This document shows, piece after piece, positions 23,301 through 35,504 of a DNA stretch of 64,000 nt. Positions within the stretch are counted from its first letter, which is position 1. Every line of letters begins with the position of its first letter. Source of the stretch: Lineus longissimus. Taxonomy: Eukaryota > Nemertea > Pilidiophora > Heteronemertea > Lineidae. The translations under genes and the position numbers were made by a program. The DNA lies in assembly GCF_910592395.1 (NCBI RefSeq), contig NC_088321.1, positions 13,084,001 to 13,148,000 of the forward strand, given 5' to 3'. The notes beneath the pieces are model-generated. The model made no database searches and was not told the DNA's origin. It worked only from the letters and a program-made list of their open reading frames with translations.

Positions 23301-26300
23301 CTTCCGTTAATTTCTTCTGCAATACCACTATCCCCGGTCTCAATGGTAGACTGCCGTGTCAAATGAGTTTCAGCTTCGGGGTACGTATCGTCATAAGATG
23401 CATTGGACAAAGCCTGGGTCCGCTGTGCAGGATGTAGATGTCTTGAAGATATAACAGAGTTAACGCTTTCACTGATTTTCTGATCAGTCAGCGTAAGGAC
23501 TTCATCTTTAGAGTATTGAATTACCTCCTGAGGCATTTTGATAACTTTTCTTCGAAATTTGATGGAGCGCTCCGGCTTTTCCCAGTTTGTTGCCAATTTT
23601 ATCGCGCTGGCAGAGACCTGTGTCCACTGATCTGTAAGCTCCAGTGACGCAAGGTCATTTGATGATGCCAGCTTAGAATCGCCCATCGAACCTGATGGAA
23701 AAGTTGGCGTCAGCCCCTCATCATCAAATCCGACCTGCGCGTTTTGAGGTTTCGTTATCCAATATTCCAAAACATCTTTCCATGGGGTGAACATGGCAGG
23801 TGATTCCAAGAAATCCGGATCTGGGCCAGAAATAGTGTTGTGTTTTCTCATTTTTCTATGCTTTGGAACTACTTTAATTTGCTGTTCATCCTGTGATGTA
23901 CTATCACTTTCAGAGTCGATATCTACAGCTTGTGCGGACCGCAGTAGAGGCATGGACGAGTAAGCTCGAAGCGGTATCTTTACGACATCCTCGAAACTAT
24001 TCGTATCGTCGTCGGTTGTGGCATCTTTCCCAGACGTAGAAGACGGGATATCACGTGGGGAACTCAAAACAGAGGGACAACCAATAGAATCAGAAACTCC
24101 ACTGTCTACTGGAGAGTTCGCGCCACCTGCATGCCCCCTATTGACGCTGTTATTTTGCGGCATATCCTTTAGATCATTCCCAAAAGAAATGCTCCGTTCA
24201 TGATCGGACCCTGAAAAGGCTTTCTGGGCGTTGAAGCAGCAGGTTTTTTTCATGCTTGGGGATTGCAGTACCTTCAGATTTGGGCTGTCCCGAATAACAG
24301 TGCCTGGACTATCCCTAATAATCCCTTGGCCGACTTTGGCACCTACACCTGCTTTCCGATCGAACGACCCACCGAAGGTACCAAAGTCTTTCTCAGAATA
24401 ATCCCTCCTTCTACACGCGGTTGTTTTGTACTCCTCGAAAACTCCATCTTGCAGACTTCGCGAGTCTTTGCCCAGTTGAGACCTACGATATTCAGCAGCA
24501 CGAGCTCCGTCTTTAGCTGCAGAATGATCATTGCTGCCTGTAGTAAAGACATTTAAATTTGTTGATTCCGTATCCTTGTAATTCGCAACTGATGCTAGAC
24601 CATCGTACCTCTCCACTTTAGACACCAGCATATCATTGTTACTTCCGATACCACTACTACCATCTATGGTATTGTCAGTAACGTTCGGGTGGTCGCCTGA
24701 AGTTATTTTCGGATGGATTGTACTTCGTGCGGAATTTTCTCGGGAGGTGTCCATTTTCCGGGTTCGAGCATCTTCACCGTGTGACTCATCAATCTGCTTG
24801 CTGCCCTGCGTTGGGCAATACTGACGCTTTTCCGGGGAAACGGGCTGGATTTTCACAGCAGAGAAGACCGTCTCCTGGTCGGTATTTGTCGGAGACTTCT
24901 GCACTTGCATAGCAGCTAGGATCGGGTGCGGTGCAGGGGAACACCCACCAGATGGTCGGCGCTCGAAATTTACTTTCCGCTTCACCGTAGGAAGTGTTAA
25001 CAAATCCTTATTCGGTGCTTTGGCCACCGCTTTCTTTCCAGTTTTAGAGTCTAGCGAACGGCGTCCCCTACTGTTTCCAAGTGACGAACTAGCTTTATCA
25101 ACTCCGTTCAAACTTCGAGGAATATCAATGTATTCTGTGTCTTTTTCTCCATCTATAGATCCAAAGGATTTGCGCCCTCTGTTGGAAGCATTATAAGACT
25201 CACTACTTACTCCTTTTTCCTGTGGCGGGGGCGAAATTCCCTCCTGGGAATCCTGACTTACGGGGCGAAAAAAGTGAGCGTTGTTAAGCCGCTTGTTGCC
25301 TTCCTTGAACAAAGAGATATTATTTGCTCCAGCATCCAAAATGGCATCCTCTAATATTTGTTCACCCATTTGCGTAGCCACCTTTTCGATCGAACTAGTC
25401 GATTCTAATGCACTTGTTCCTTCATTGCGATCTTCAGAAACAGTCCCCAAAGACCCCGTATGGTTGTAACCTACTGGGGATATCCGCTCGCCTGCATTCA
25501 CATCTGCGCATTGATCGCTCTCCAGAAACGTGACAAGCTTTGGGGCTTTTATAATATCTTCAGTCAATTTATCAGCCTCGTTTCGATGTCTATCATCTGC
25601 CTCAGCCTCGTTATCGGTATCGGAATTCTTCTGTTGAACGTGACGCTTGTAGACTTCACGAGCAACTGACTCGAACAATCCTAGCTGCGGCATGTTATTT
25701 GACCTAGTTTTCTGCGCTTCACTTCTGCTCTGCCTGGAACGCGTTTCTCTAACAGCAGTCTTGGCCGTTCCACCCGGTGCCTCTGCTTCCTCGAGGACAA
25801 TGTCCTGTCCAGCTTTTGTTATGACTCGCTTCAAAACTCGTCGCCTAGTAACCGTGCCTTGTTTGACTAACGCCTTCTGATCCTGACCTTCATTCGAGAC
25901 CCCCCGAAGGACCTTCCGACCCCAAGGAGTCTTTTTTGCCCGTTCCACCTCACTGTAAACATCGTCAGCTTCTGAAGCCCCGCCAATCGACGCTTCATCT
26001 GATGTGCTATCTCCAATACTAAAAACGTTCTCTTTTCCAAGAGAGTACGAGCCGCGCCTCTCCCGTGGTTTACTCACAGCTACCTCAAACGGACTGCCCT
26101 TGATGCCCCTCCCCTGCCACTTGATGTGAAGCGTATGGATGCCGACACTCCGGGGGATGAAGCTCACCAGAAACTTCCCCTCACCAATCAACTGATAGTC
26201 GAAGGGGATTTTCGGGGCGTCTTGAACCTCTCCGTCAAAGCTGCGCTGTCTGACAATCATCTCCCCCGAGTTCCATCTGCCAAGATGCATATTCTGTTTC

Positions 26301-27751
26301 TCTTCACTGTCGATGTTCTGCGGTTCTATCTGACCTTGACCTTGACCTTGACCTTGACCTTGGCCTTGACCTTGACCTTCCCAGTCAAACATCCTTCCCA
26401 TATTGTGAGTTGGAACAACACTGCGAATGATCTCGGAGCAGAACTCCCCCTTTGGGCCGCTAATTTCAATAAGCAGATCCATCATTTCTTCCGTCGCAAT
26501 GGTGATCGTGAACTTGGACCTCTTGCCGACATTCCCGACTTTGAGGCCACTCCCTCTAGCCTTACACCTGCTGATCACGCGGTCAATGCTGCTGTCACGA
26601 GTTATATACTTGATACGCTCAGTCAATGGCTTGTGTTGGTCTTGTGTTGCTAGATATTTGATCAATGAGAGAAGCTGTCTCATTTTCATTTCCATGGAGT
26701 TTTTGCCTTTCGCCATTTCTTCAGGGGTGATAATGCTCTGAAAGATTCAAAACGGTGGTTTAAAAACTGATTACATTTTTGCTACACTATGTTTCAAGTT
26801 CAATTCAATTTTTCAATCTTATAAACCCACCGTCCCAAATCGCGAAAAATAAGATTATGCGACAATGTTGTAGCTTACAGTATGAGTTCCTCACTCACCG
26901 GCGGAATCCCCAGGTGTTTCTTTGCCAGTCTCAGTCCAAGGCGACAGTTGTTGACTTTCTGTTGAGGCTTTAACATGTCATGGCGGGGGCAACACCCTGG
27001 ACACACCGCTTCAATTAGCGCGCAGAGAACTATCCCGTCGGACCAAGTCGAAGTGAAGTTTGAGATGCGGAAGTTTGGGAGGAGGGCTTGTATCCAGGAG
27101 ATGAGGCGGCGTTTTATTGAAGCATCTGAAAGACGGAGGAGGGTGTAAATGGAGGATAAGAATAACCTTAATAATCAAAAAACTTTTATAGCACTTTTCA
27201 TTATGCACAACATTCTCAAAGTGCTTTACTTTATTCCCCAGTCTAAGCTGAGACCTCAGTAGAACTCAAATGAACTGTTCAGTCAGTATATCCGACCGGT
27301 ACTTATTGCAAGACCTCGGTTGGGTTAGGCTTGTAAGGCAAAGGGCCCTGCCTGGACTCTCACGCCGACAGTGTGGATCGAACCAGGGACCTCTTCACCG
27401 CTAGTCAGATGTCTGAGCCTCCACACCACCGCCTAATAAGATAAGTATTTTCGGTTCGTGTAAGCGATATTCTTCTGATTGAATACATAGCGATATTATT
27501 TTGAAGGAACGAAACATATAATTTCTAGAACAAATTTTGAGTCATACACCTACCGCTCTGAAAAAGGTTTATCAAACGTTCCCCGTACGTAGGATTGTAC
27601 ACAACGTCACCGTTCTGTGTGATGACGTATGCAGATCGTGTGATCTTTACGTATCGGCCAGGATTTAAGTAACTAATGTAGCTGATATAATGCCACAGCC
27701 ACTGTAGGATGACGTGGAGATAACTCCAGATGAGGCGGACGTCAATCACAC
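20315..27751 (-). CDS. Filamin-like actin-binding protein with giant low-complexity insert (5' exons not found)
   Basis: Three exons join in phase: 27751-27554, 27125-26899 and 26737-20315 (TAA), 2,282 residues visible. The first exon, with GVIDVRLIWSYLHVILQ, matches the last helix of a filamin CH1 domain and runs into a long linker. The second is most of a CH2 domain (RRLISWIQALLPNFRISNF, AKKHLGIPP); the third continues it with SIITPEEM, matching the filamin LGIPQVITPEE motif. The Met at 26716 is thus internal, not the start. Counting from it, a filamin repeat spans about 51-217, interrupted by a roughly 65-residue insert with poly-GQ. About 1,840 polar, Ser/Arg-rich residues follow, with a C-x-C-x22-C-x2-C cluster at 1339-1367. 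A last filamin repeat (about 2054-2133) ends SPFICKVTY. Expected role: actin crosslinking or cortical scaffold. Upstream CH1 exons were sought between 27.8 and 35 kb without success. Confidence 0.88.
26331..26379. repeat. Hexamer repeat (TGACCT)n inside coding sequence
   Basis: About eight copies of TGACCT (one variant TGGCCT). On the coding minus strand they read GGTCAA and give a Gly-Gln run at residues about 114-129 of the filamin-like main exon. Frame-neutral expansion is expected, so the length is probably polymorphic. Confidence 0.9.
27175..27435 (-). mobile_element. tRNA-derived SINE, second family
   Basis: On the minus strand the head has GGCGGTGGTGTGGAGGCTC and box B CTGGTTCGATCC. 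The 3' part has AAAGCACTTTGAGAATGTTG and ends near AAGTGCTATAAAAG, again a LINE-like tail. It lies in the intron between the CH1-end exon and the CH2 exon of the filamin-like gene, in the same orientation as the gene. It differs from the 15.6-kb SINE in body sequence. Confidence 0.65.
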
Positions 27752-28656
27752 CTGAAATGTACATACATGTATTTTCAAAAGTGTTACAAAGTCGCTGATT
27801 GGTCAGCATGGAATCAGGGCGCGTGCTTGCGATCCAGTGATATTTCACGGTTGATATGCCGGGAAATGGTGACGTCTTCGTCGTACCATGTTTCATAAAC
27901 TTTTCAATGTCGCGGAGGGAGCTCCGCCCTCGGTGGTATAAGCATGTGTCAAATCAACGGGAAATGCCAGAAAACACCCCCGTGCGTCTTTCTGTGGGAG
28001 AGAGGGCGTTCAAGGAGAGGCGAAAAGCCAGCCTTTGTTTTTTGGCGTCAAGATAATGTTGACCTGCGCCATCTCATGTGTATTTTGATGATGAAACACT
28101 AACTGTAGCTCTTCAAGGCAAAATGGCCTAAGTCCAAATAATTCGGTCTTTTTCCATTGCCGCCCTTCTGATGGACAGGACCCTATATCGGATAAGTAAT
28201 CATCCAAGGTACACAAAACATACCAGAATTGCTTTGCTGTATTGCATCCGTTGCCATGGTAACAAATAATCTCGGTGCAATATTTTGTAATTAATGACAC
28301 GGACACAAAGTGTTAATAAATATTGACAATCGCCAATAAAGGCATTGATTCGTTTGACCGGCTTTGGAAATGTTGTGTCGATGCCTTTTATTTTGTTTAC
28401 TTCTGCTGGTTTTGGTTCTTTTGTTTTGATGTGGACCCACTTATCACCACACAGCTTCCTGCTGCTGAAACATTATGAGAGGGGGCAAAATTTTACTGAC
28501 ACTAACCTGAACACTACAACTTTGCGAATAGATTGTCAGCTACTCTCTGACAAAAGCTGTTTTCGAACACTACACTAAATGCGCAGAGCAGTTGGCTTCA
28601 GACATATTTCCCAATGCGAAGATCTGCTAGTGTTCAACACTAGTCTTGAAGGGCAC

Positions 28657-28888
28657 CACGGTGGGTAAAGGTATTGGTTTACCTTTGCAACACAATAGAA
28701 ACAAGACCCCCCCCCCCCCCCTCCCCCATCCCCATTACAGTGTTGGAGGGGTATAATCTGATAAAAGTAATAAATGCGGGCCTTACGCCCCTCAAAATGA
28801 ACTAATCTTTTGTATGTTTCTTTTGTGTCGTCCTCTCCCCTTACCGAAGCAAGTAATTTTCTCAGGTACGCCATTCCGATATTGGTGT
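28657..28888. mobile_element. MITE family F, copy 1
   Basis: The left end is CACGGTGGGTAAAGGTATTG and the right end GGTACGCCATTCCGATATTG. It matches the better-preserved copy at 35721-35936 through the words AATGCGGGC, AAAATGAACT and ATCTTTTGTATG. A C-tract of about 25 bases lies inside. Confidence 0.75.
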
Positions 28889-31344
28889 CCAGGAGAAAGA
28901 AATGCAGTTCTACACAATCATGTAGTACAGTTATTATGCATACGAATTATTTGAACCTCGGTATTCATAGTATTTGTATATCTGTCTACAAAACGGTTAT
29001 AGTGAAATTTAAATTCAGTGGGCATTTACACCATTGGAAACTTTCAGATTCAGTTACAAATTTCGATTTCTTAAACGATCGGTGTAGACCTTTAAGGACT
29101 TTTAGAACGCATTGATGACATCGAATTCAGCAGAGGAATCAACGGACCAATTCGTAAGTGAATAATCTATATAAGTTCCAGCCAGGTCAGGCTCCTGCCG
29201 CTGTTATCCGCATATTAACCTGCCTGCTATGTCAACGGATCACGCCCGGTCCTTCAATCGATTCGCCGATGCCATGTGACGGCTCAGTCCGTGTTTGTTG
29301 TTATAATTGCCTTTCACGTGTTTCTGCACTATTTCCTTCAACGCCACCAAAGCCACATGTTTAATATGCATAAGACAGAGAGCGTCAATAGCTGTAGTTG
29401 CTGATCATGAATTGTCACGAATACTATTCGAATGTCCTACACGAAAAACAGCAGAATTTTGAAATCAAGAACTGTTAAAACGGTCGCCAAGGGGAAGAGA
29501 GCGGTCGCCGGAATGTCCAGTAATCAGCGCGCAGTTGATCAAATTAACGATGAAAGAATCCTATTAAGACTTGTCGCCAATCAATGTCGCATTTGAAACT
29601 AATCGATCAATTCCGTCTCCCAACAAATGGCACCTGGTGCGTCTATTGGGGTCAATTGCTTCGGCAGTCTTCGGGAGAGTTCGGAAGTGAATGGTATTGC
29701 CGTGAGCCAGGATTGTAGAGGTCCCTTCCCTTCCACAATCTTTATCGGAATTTTAGCACGTTCTTTCTGGGATCTATTTTGATGTATCATGATCAGGTTC
29801 AAAGTACGCACCGGTGAACAGAAGTTGTTTGAGCAAAATATCGCCGTCAAGGACCAAACAACGTCGACAATAAACCTCGTCAGGAGACTGCGATATTGAA
29901 CTCCCTGAGGAGAGGCCATTTTGTTGTTTTTTTGTCAAAGTAAACTTGTGGGATTACTCCATAACGCCCGTTATGTAATGAATGATATGACATGAAGAAG
30001 TACCAGTCTCATGCTGGTATGATACCTAATGGCGAGTTGAAGGGCTTTACACATATCAAACTCAACTCATACACGCTTCACAAAAAATAGTAAAGACGCT
30101 ATGAGTTATTAATATAACTGATTCTGAGGAGAAGGTTCTTACCTTAGTAATGTTGAGCACTGACCTGCCGAATTATCTAAAAACTCGTCTCAACAATCTC
30201 AACCTTTTATCCCAAACAACCGGGAAGTTCTGGCGGAAGACCGGGTCGGTTATTAAACTGCTGGAACTACACCTCATCCATGTACCAGAGGCAGACTGAG
30301 TAACATTTCTTAAGACAGTGATCTTTACAAAGCCACGCGCGGCAGTGATATAGTGTTGTGACCAATGGGCAGTGCTCGATTATTAAGAAAGGTCGCGCTT
30401 GTCATAGAAACCAATGACATAACAGTCGGCTTTACGTTGGTCCGCTTGACGTCACGTACGCCAAGGGGTGTCTGATATCAGCCGCAGGTCATCACGTTTA
30501 CCTTGTTGACGCGTTAATTCTTCGTTTCTCACTTAAAGTGCGATTCTCACTCTCGTTGCTATCGTGATGATCGAGAGGGCAAAAACATCACAATTGGACC
30601 AACGCGGAATCTCAAGCATTGCGTTGGTTTGCCTTTGCCGGTTTAGGGCCATCAACCACTGGGAGAGCTATTTCGTGTGGGTCGATATTATCAAGACTTG
30701 TCCTGGTTACCCTAAGATAACTCAGATAAGACAGTAGAACGATGGGAATTCATGCTTCATTTCGATCAATTCATCGGGAGAAGACCGCGACAAGCACACT
30801 GCACTACGCGGTATGCCAACGAGGTAATACTCTCCGAGGCTGGTTGGGCTGGTCCACAGGACTGCGACATTTTGCCCAAACAATTCCTGTATACATGCGT
30901 GTACTGTCGAACCTGATCACAATGGCGTAGCGACATATGAAATAAGTTCTTTAAAGAACGTAATGAAATTACTCATTCGAACAATTATAGAATCAGAATC
31001 TTCTTAATCAATAAAACCACCATATTATGAATTCTTTTGCGCCAGAATGTGCAATAAATGGGCATATTAATTACTTGCAATCTCCCAGCACACTTCTATC
31101 AAAAAACGGTGCCATATCTTTGCGAGTGGATATTGCGAAATTGCCAAGAATAAAACCCTGACCTGACTGATCCTTGGTTAAAGAGGTCACGAGGATATCG
31201 CCCAGTCTCAGTATTTTGTTTGGTTCCACAGTCACCTCATGCCGACGTTTAAGAGGTTATACTTTGAGAAACAGTTTAGGGGGTTGGCGGCTTGATCACG
31301 TCTATACGGTGAAAAGGCCCCCAATATAAATCCGTACGTTATGT

Positions 31345-31489
31345 AATGTTATGATCACCAACAATTACGTATCGTGGGGTGGCATTAACAATGTTATGAT
31401 CACCAACAATTACGTATCGTGGGGTGGCATTAACAATGTTATGATCACCAACAATTACGTATCGTGGGGTGGCATTAACACTTATATAT
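31345..31489. repeat. 45-bp tandem repeat, three near-identical copies
   Basis: Units start near 31345, 31390 and 31435 and contain AATGTTATGATCACCAACAA, then TTACGTATCGTGGGGTGGCA. A diverged single copy is near 31630-31670. A MITE family B end (ACAGTAGAACCTCTCT) follows at about 31672. Confidence 0.9.
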
Positions 31490-32110
31490 ATGTATACTAT
31501 AAGTAGAAATTGGTCGTCTTGGCTGTGACCCCCTTAGATATGGAAGAGGGCAATCCTTTCGTCAAGGAGGCAACACCTTCGAAAAAATGCTGACAAACAC
31601 ACGCCCTGGGACGATTAAACGATGATGTTTACTACCAACAGTCATGTATCATGGGGTGGCATTGACATTTTACAGTAGAACCTCTCTATAAAGAACAAAC
31701 TCAACATTGACAGGTACCTTAGCCCGAATGTAATATTTCTGTTTTCTTTTTCACACAATGTTTCGAAGGCAATGATGATTGTAGGTTCGAAACATGGATC
31801 TCATTTAAATCAAATGTTTTTCTTTTTGGGCGATATTTTGAAATTGTGATATTTTAACGGCATTTTTTGTTGAAAGATGTTTTATTATCTGGGCGTCGGC
31901 GTCCATTTACATATCTTTAATTTACATTTACTAGTTATTCGATTATCTTTATTGTCATCTTCTAATGCTTGGCAACGTAATGTGTGTGCAATTGTATACA
32001 GTGTATAGCAAGCCGTCCACTGCATGTGTATTTACGCAAGACGATGCACCAAGTATTTACATGTATTTCCATACTGATAGGCTGACCGTACATGCACATG
32101 TACATACATG

Positions 32111-32363
32111 TACACTCTTGAAATTTATAAGTTAAAACAACTAATCTGGTAGTTTCTATGGCACTAACTGTGAAATTAGTAAAAAAAGTGTGAAACTAAG
32201 CACCGATTCGATTTTCTGGCAAACAAGTAGTACAAAATAACAATTCAAATGAATTACTACATGCATTTCGATAGTTAAAACAACTAATTTCGCAGCCGGC
32301 GATATACCAGAGTAGTAAAAATACTATAAAATAGTTCTTTTTACAAATTAGTTTAAGAGTGTT
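32111..32363. mobile_element. MITE-like element with ACACTCTT termini
   Basis: The left end is ACACTCTTGAAATTTATAAG with AACAACTAAT just inside. The right end is ACAAATTAGTTTAAGAGTGT, a diverged complement. The interior is AT-rich and noncoding. Confidence 0.5.
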
Positions 32364-34689
32364 GATTAGCATCGGGGCATACTAAAAGGTTGCTTTTAAA
32401 CATTTTTAATTTGATAAACTCGGCTGGTAATTAAACATATAGTCACGGCTGCGACGGACATGATTTTCATCCCTAACTGAACATCCACCACCAATTTTGA
32501 GACAAGACCACCATTGATTTTTTAAGCTTTTTAGCAGTTAAATTGTCAATGTTTGACCGCGACGCATCAAATACTGCGTGGGATTGTGAATCTGAAATTT
32601 TGATATGATATTCCGGACAGTCGGGCAAGTAAAAGGTGAAAAATAAACTGGTACTTGACCACGGAAATTATTTGATAATCGACAAATTAGACAGACATCG
32701 ATATTTCCACCCTTTTCAGCCAACTGGCAGAAAAATCTCAAAACACGCCCCCTATTACTAAATTAGCAAAATTCGAAATAAATTTTTTCATCAAATAATC
32801 TCTTTATATCTGTAGACTTGCCACAACAAATATTTTTTTCAATACCTCTCCAAATATGTACTTGAGGGTTAAAAACATGCACTCGTCTAATTGATAGGCC
32901 TCGACCCTCCAACCTATGAATATTCATTAGTGGTCTTGTCTTTTTTTCTCAGTTGATTATGGACGCGGCAGGCCTTTAAGATGTTGGAGTCAAAATGAAT
33001 TTTCAAACCAGGAATTCATTAACTATTGGCTATCAAATTCTTAACAATGACAAAGAGCTTCAATACTTTTGCACACCACTGTACGTAATTCTAAACTATT
33101 TTTCAACATTTCTACCTACCGTCTTTCGTATACAGCGACCACTTCTGTGTATTTGTACCCCGCCTGCCCTTACTTGCCATACCTCGCGAGAAATGGACGA
33201 GACTTCAGAGATACTTGGACGGATCATGAACACGGTGTGCATCTTTTTATTGACTACATGGTAGAATGGCTCGAAACTTCACTGGAAAAGCAACATGACG
33301 GATGTGTGTCTTTCTATGTACAAAGATAATTATGTCGTCTTATGATAAATAAGTGTAGAACCTGTGGAATATAAACCCCTCCGTTGCACGCGTGCCTAAA
33401 TGTCCCCTCCAGAGGTCACCAAAAATGTGTCCGTAAAAATTACAAAAGTGCCATAAAGGCCAACCCCACCTCCACCCCCAGCCCTCCCTTAGAGAGCCTC
33501 ACCCCTCCTCAAGACCAAAAAGCCAGCTACGTCCCTTCTAATGAGCTGGTCCTAGCACCACAGGCGTTTTTCTATATTTGCATGTTTATTTCTCTTCTTG
33601 GGGATGGGGCAATCCGGACTTTCAGCCGACCTCCCTAAAGTATACGACGTTGTAGCACAAGCAAAAAAATGTACAAAACCCATAACATATTGAAAGGCCC
33701 AAGTTGTCCCTTTAAAAAACAGTGCCATTTGCTGAGGACAGCAAATTCGCCCATTGCATAGCCACCAATAATACGACCCAAACCCCAATCGTCACTCATC
33801 ATACAATATTAACGCCTGTTTGTTTAAGTACAGGAAGTTACATGGCACACGGCCAGTACAGCCAGCACAATACAATATCATCCCTTCTACTATTAACTGC
33901 TCTCAATAGACCAGTGTAACGTACCTGCTATGCTACGTTCCCATGACAACCGAAGAAGGGTGTGACTCCAATGAAACTGGTCAAAAGACTTGAAAATCAT
34001 TATAGTACTAGAGCCAAATCGAAACTATGCTTAAAATCGGTTCCATGGTGTATGTATGATTGTGCCCCGGGTTTTCCATCAGTGATGTTGAAGGCTTTCG
34101 CCCAGGGACCGTTAGCCTCGCTCTCGAACGCCAAGTTTTGTTATAGAGATGTCATCCAGGCGGCGTGTCATCGCAGTTTCCCTAGTAACGGGTGACGCCG
34201 CTTGGTTAGTGATGTTGCTTGATAAATTGATTGCGGTGACGAGTGTATGTGCCGTTTAATTGAACAGGTGTCATTGTCTCACGGTTCACGGTCGTACATT
34301 TACTGGTATACGATGTTTGTGTTGCCATCTAGTGGCTTACTCAGTAACTGTGATTGTTAGTGTCGTGAGGCACTTTATTGCGGGTGAAGAGGACTAAAAA
34401 GCCTTAGGATAGAATGTCTGGTGAACAATGGCGTCTAGTATGCACTTCAAACTTTGAGTCGTTGGCGGCAATGGATGGCCTATATATTAGAACCATAAAA
34501 CCTTATCCGTCAGAATACAATAGGCCCGGACGCTTTCCCCAGGGAGACATTTTCTACATCTACACCACTGTTATGTCTGAACATCCTCTCCCTCTGGGTG
34601 TTAGTTGGTCGGGCATTGACGGACACAACGACAACGTGGAGAAGGTCTGAACGCACGAAATAAGAAGAATAACACTGTGTTAGTTATGA

Positions 34690-34930
34690 CCCAAGAGGTA
34701 TGGGTATTTGCGGCATCGCCACTGCCCATACCCATCGCCACTGCCCATACCCGGGCCCTAGGATGTGACTACATGACGTACTTGCGACATGGCCACTGCC
34801 CTAAACAGGGCCCTAGGATATGGGGTGTGACTATATGGCGTACTTGCGTGGTACATGGCCACTGCGCATAACAGGGCCCCAGTATGTGACTATACGGCGA
34901 TCGAGCGCCATACCACTGACCATAACAGGG
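34690..34930. repeat. Degenerate tandem repeat, about 60-80 bp units
   Basis: Recurring words GGCCACTGC, CAGGGCCC or GGGCCCTAGGAT, and GTGACTATAT recur four times. ORFs overlapping it are repeat translations. Confidence 0.65.
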
Positions 34931-35177
34931 CATGTGACTATATATATGCAGAAGGCATGAGAACACAAAATGAGAAGGAAGAAGAGTTAGTTTTGATTGC
35001 ATTCTATTTATTACTATTAAATAAAGGTCTTGACATCTGATGTTTGCGTAATTTACTGACGGTGTTTCTAAAGTGGGTGCTTGCCACACGTGAGCTACAA
35101 GCCGCCGGAGCCAAATCGTCGTCGTCATCGTCATCATTCAAGACACACATTGCGTATGTGGACATCAGATGATGCTA

Positions 35178-35334
35178 GTGGCGTGGCACGGTGTTCAAAG
35201 CAAGTTTTGTCGCTAACGCTGGCGTTAACTTAACGTGGAGTTAGGTCGCCAAGACTCAACTGGAGGAGATGACGCAAGTTAAGAAAGCGCCTGCCCAGCG
35301 TTAGCGAAAAAAACTTGTTTTGAGCAGTGTAGCC
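35178..35334. mobile_element. Foldback element in the 3' flank of the secreted-protein gene
   Basis: The left arm has TTCAAAGCAAGTTTTGTCGC and TAACGCTGG. The right arm has CCAGCGTTAGCG and AACTTGTTTTGAGCAGTGTA, its complement. It lies 170 bp beyond the stop codon at 35505 and may be transcribed as 3' UTR. Confidence 0.65.
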
Positions 35335-35504
35335 AAAAAACTTGATATTCTCCTTTTTGTGTCATATCGAAAATGTCTTGATAATACATTTAGCAAATGT
35401 TTTTTCTTCTTCAAATATTTGAATAATTTTCTAAATTCCTACTGGTGATTCCAGCCAACCGACGGCTTGTCGAGAGATGCAAGCATACGCTTACGATATC
35501 TTGT

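Larger units (their letters stand above)
27752..34680. other. Gene-poor, repeat-containing stretch
   Basis: Apart from the repeats listed separately I find no supported gene. The missing 5' exons of the filamin-like gene should lie here or beyond. A plus-strand ORF at 34414-34650 (78 codons, beginning MSGEQWRLVCTSNFES) has an ATG and reads plausibly but has no recognisable motif. A plus frame near 33069-33329 is similar in quality. Neither is called as a gene. Confidence 0.45.

Noticed and set aside
26716-26716. Met at 26716 as the start of the filamin-like protein
   Set aside because: The frame continues seven codons upstream (SIITPEE) to a 3' splice site and completes a CH2 domain with the upstream exon.
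26126-26741. Plus-strand ORFs over the 5' part of the filamin-like exon
   Set aside because: Antisense shadows; the minus strand has CH2 and filamin motifs and matching splice phases.
28575-28874. Minus-strand ORF with a Met-initiated, exon-like start, considered as a 5' exon of the filamin-like gene
   Set aside because: The stretch is MITE family F; its relative at 35721-35936 has the same sequence without coding function, and the ORF crosses a C-tract.
34414-34650. 78-codon plus-strand ORF starting MSGEQWRLVC
   Set aside because: ATG-initiated and protein-like, but no motif, splice or paralogue support; kept only as a note.
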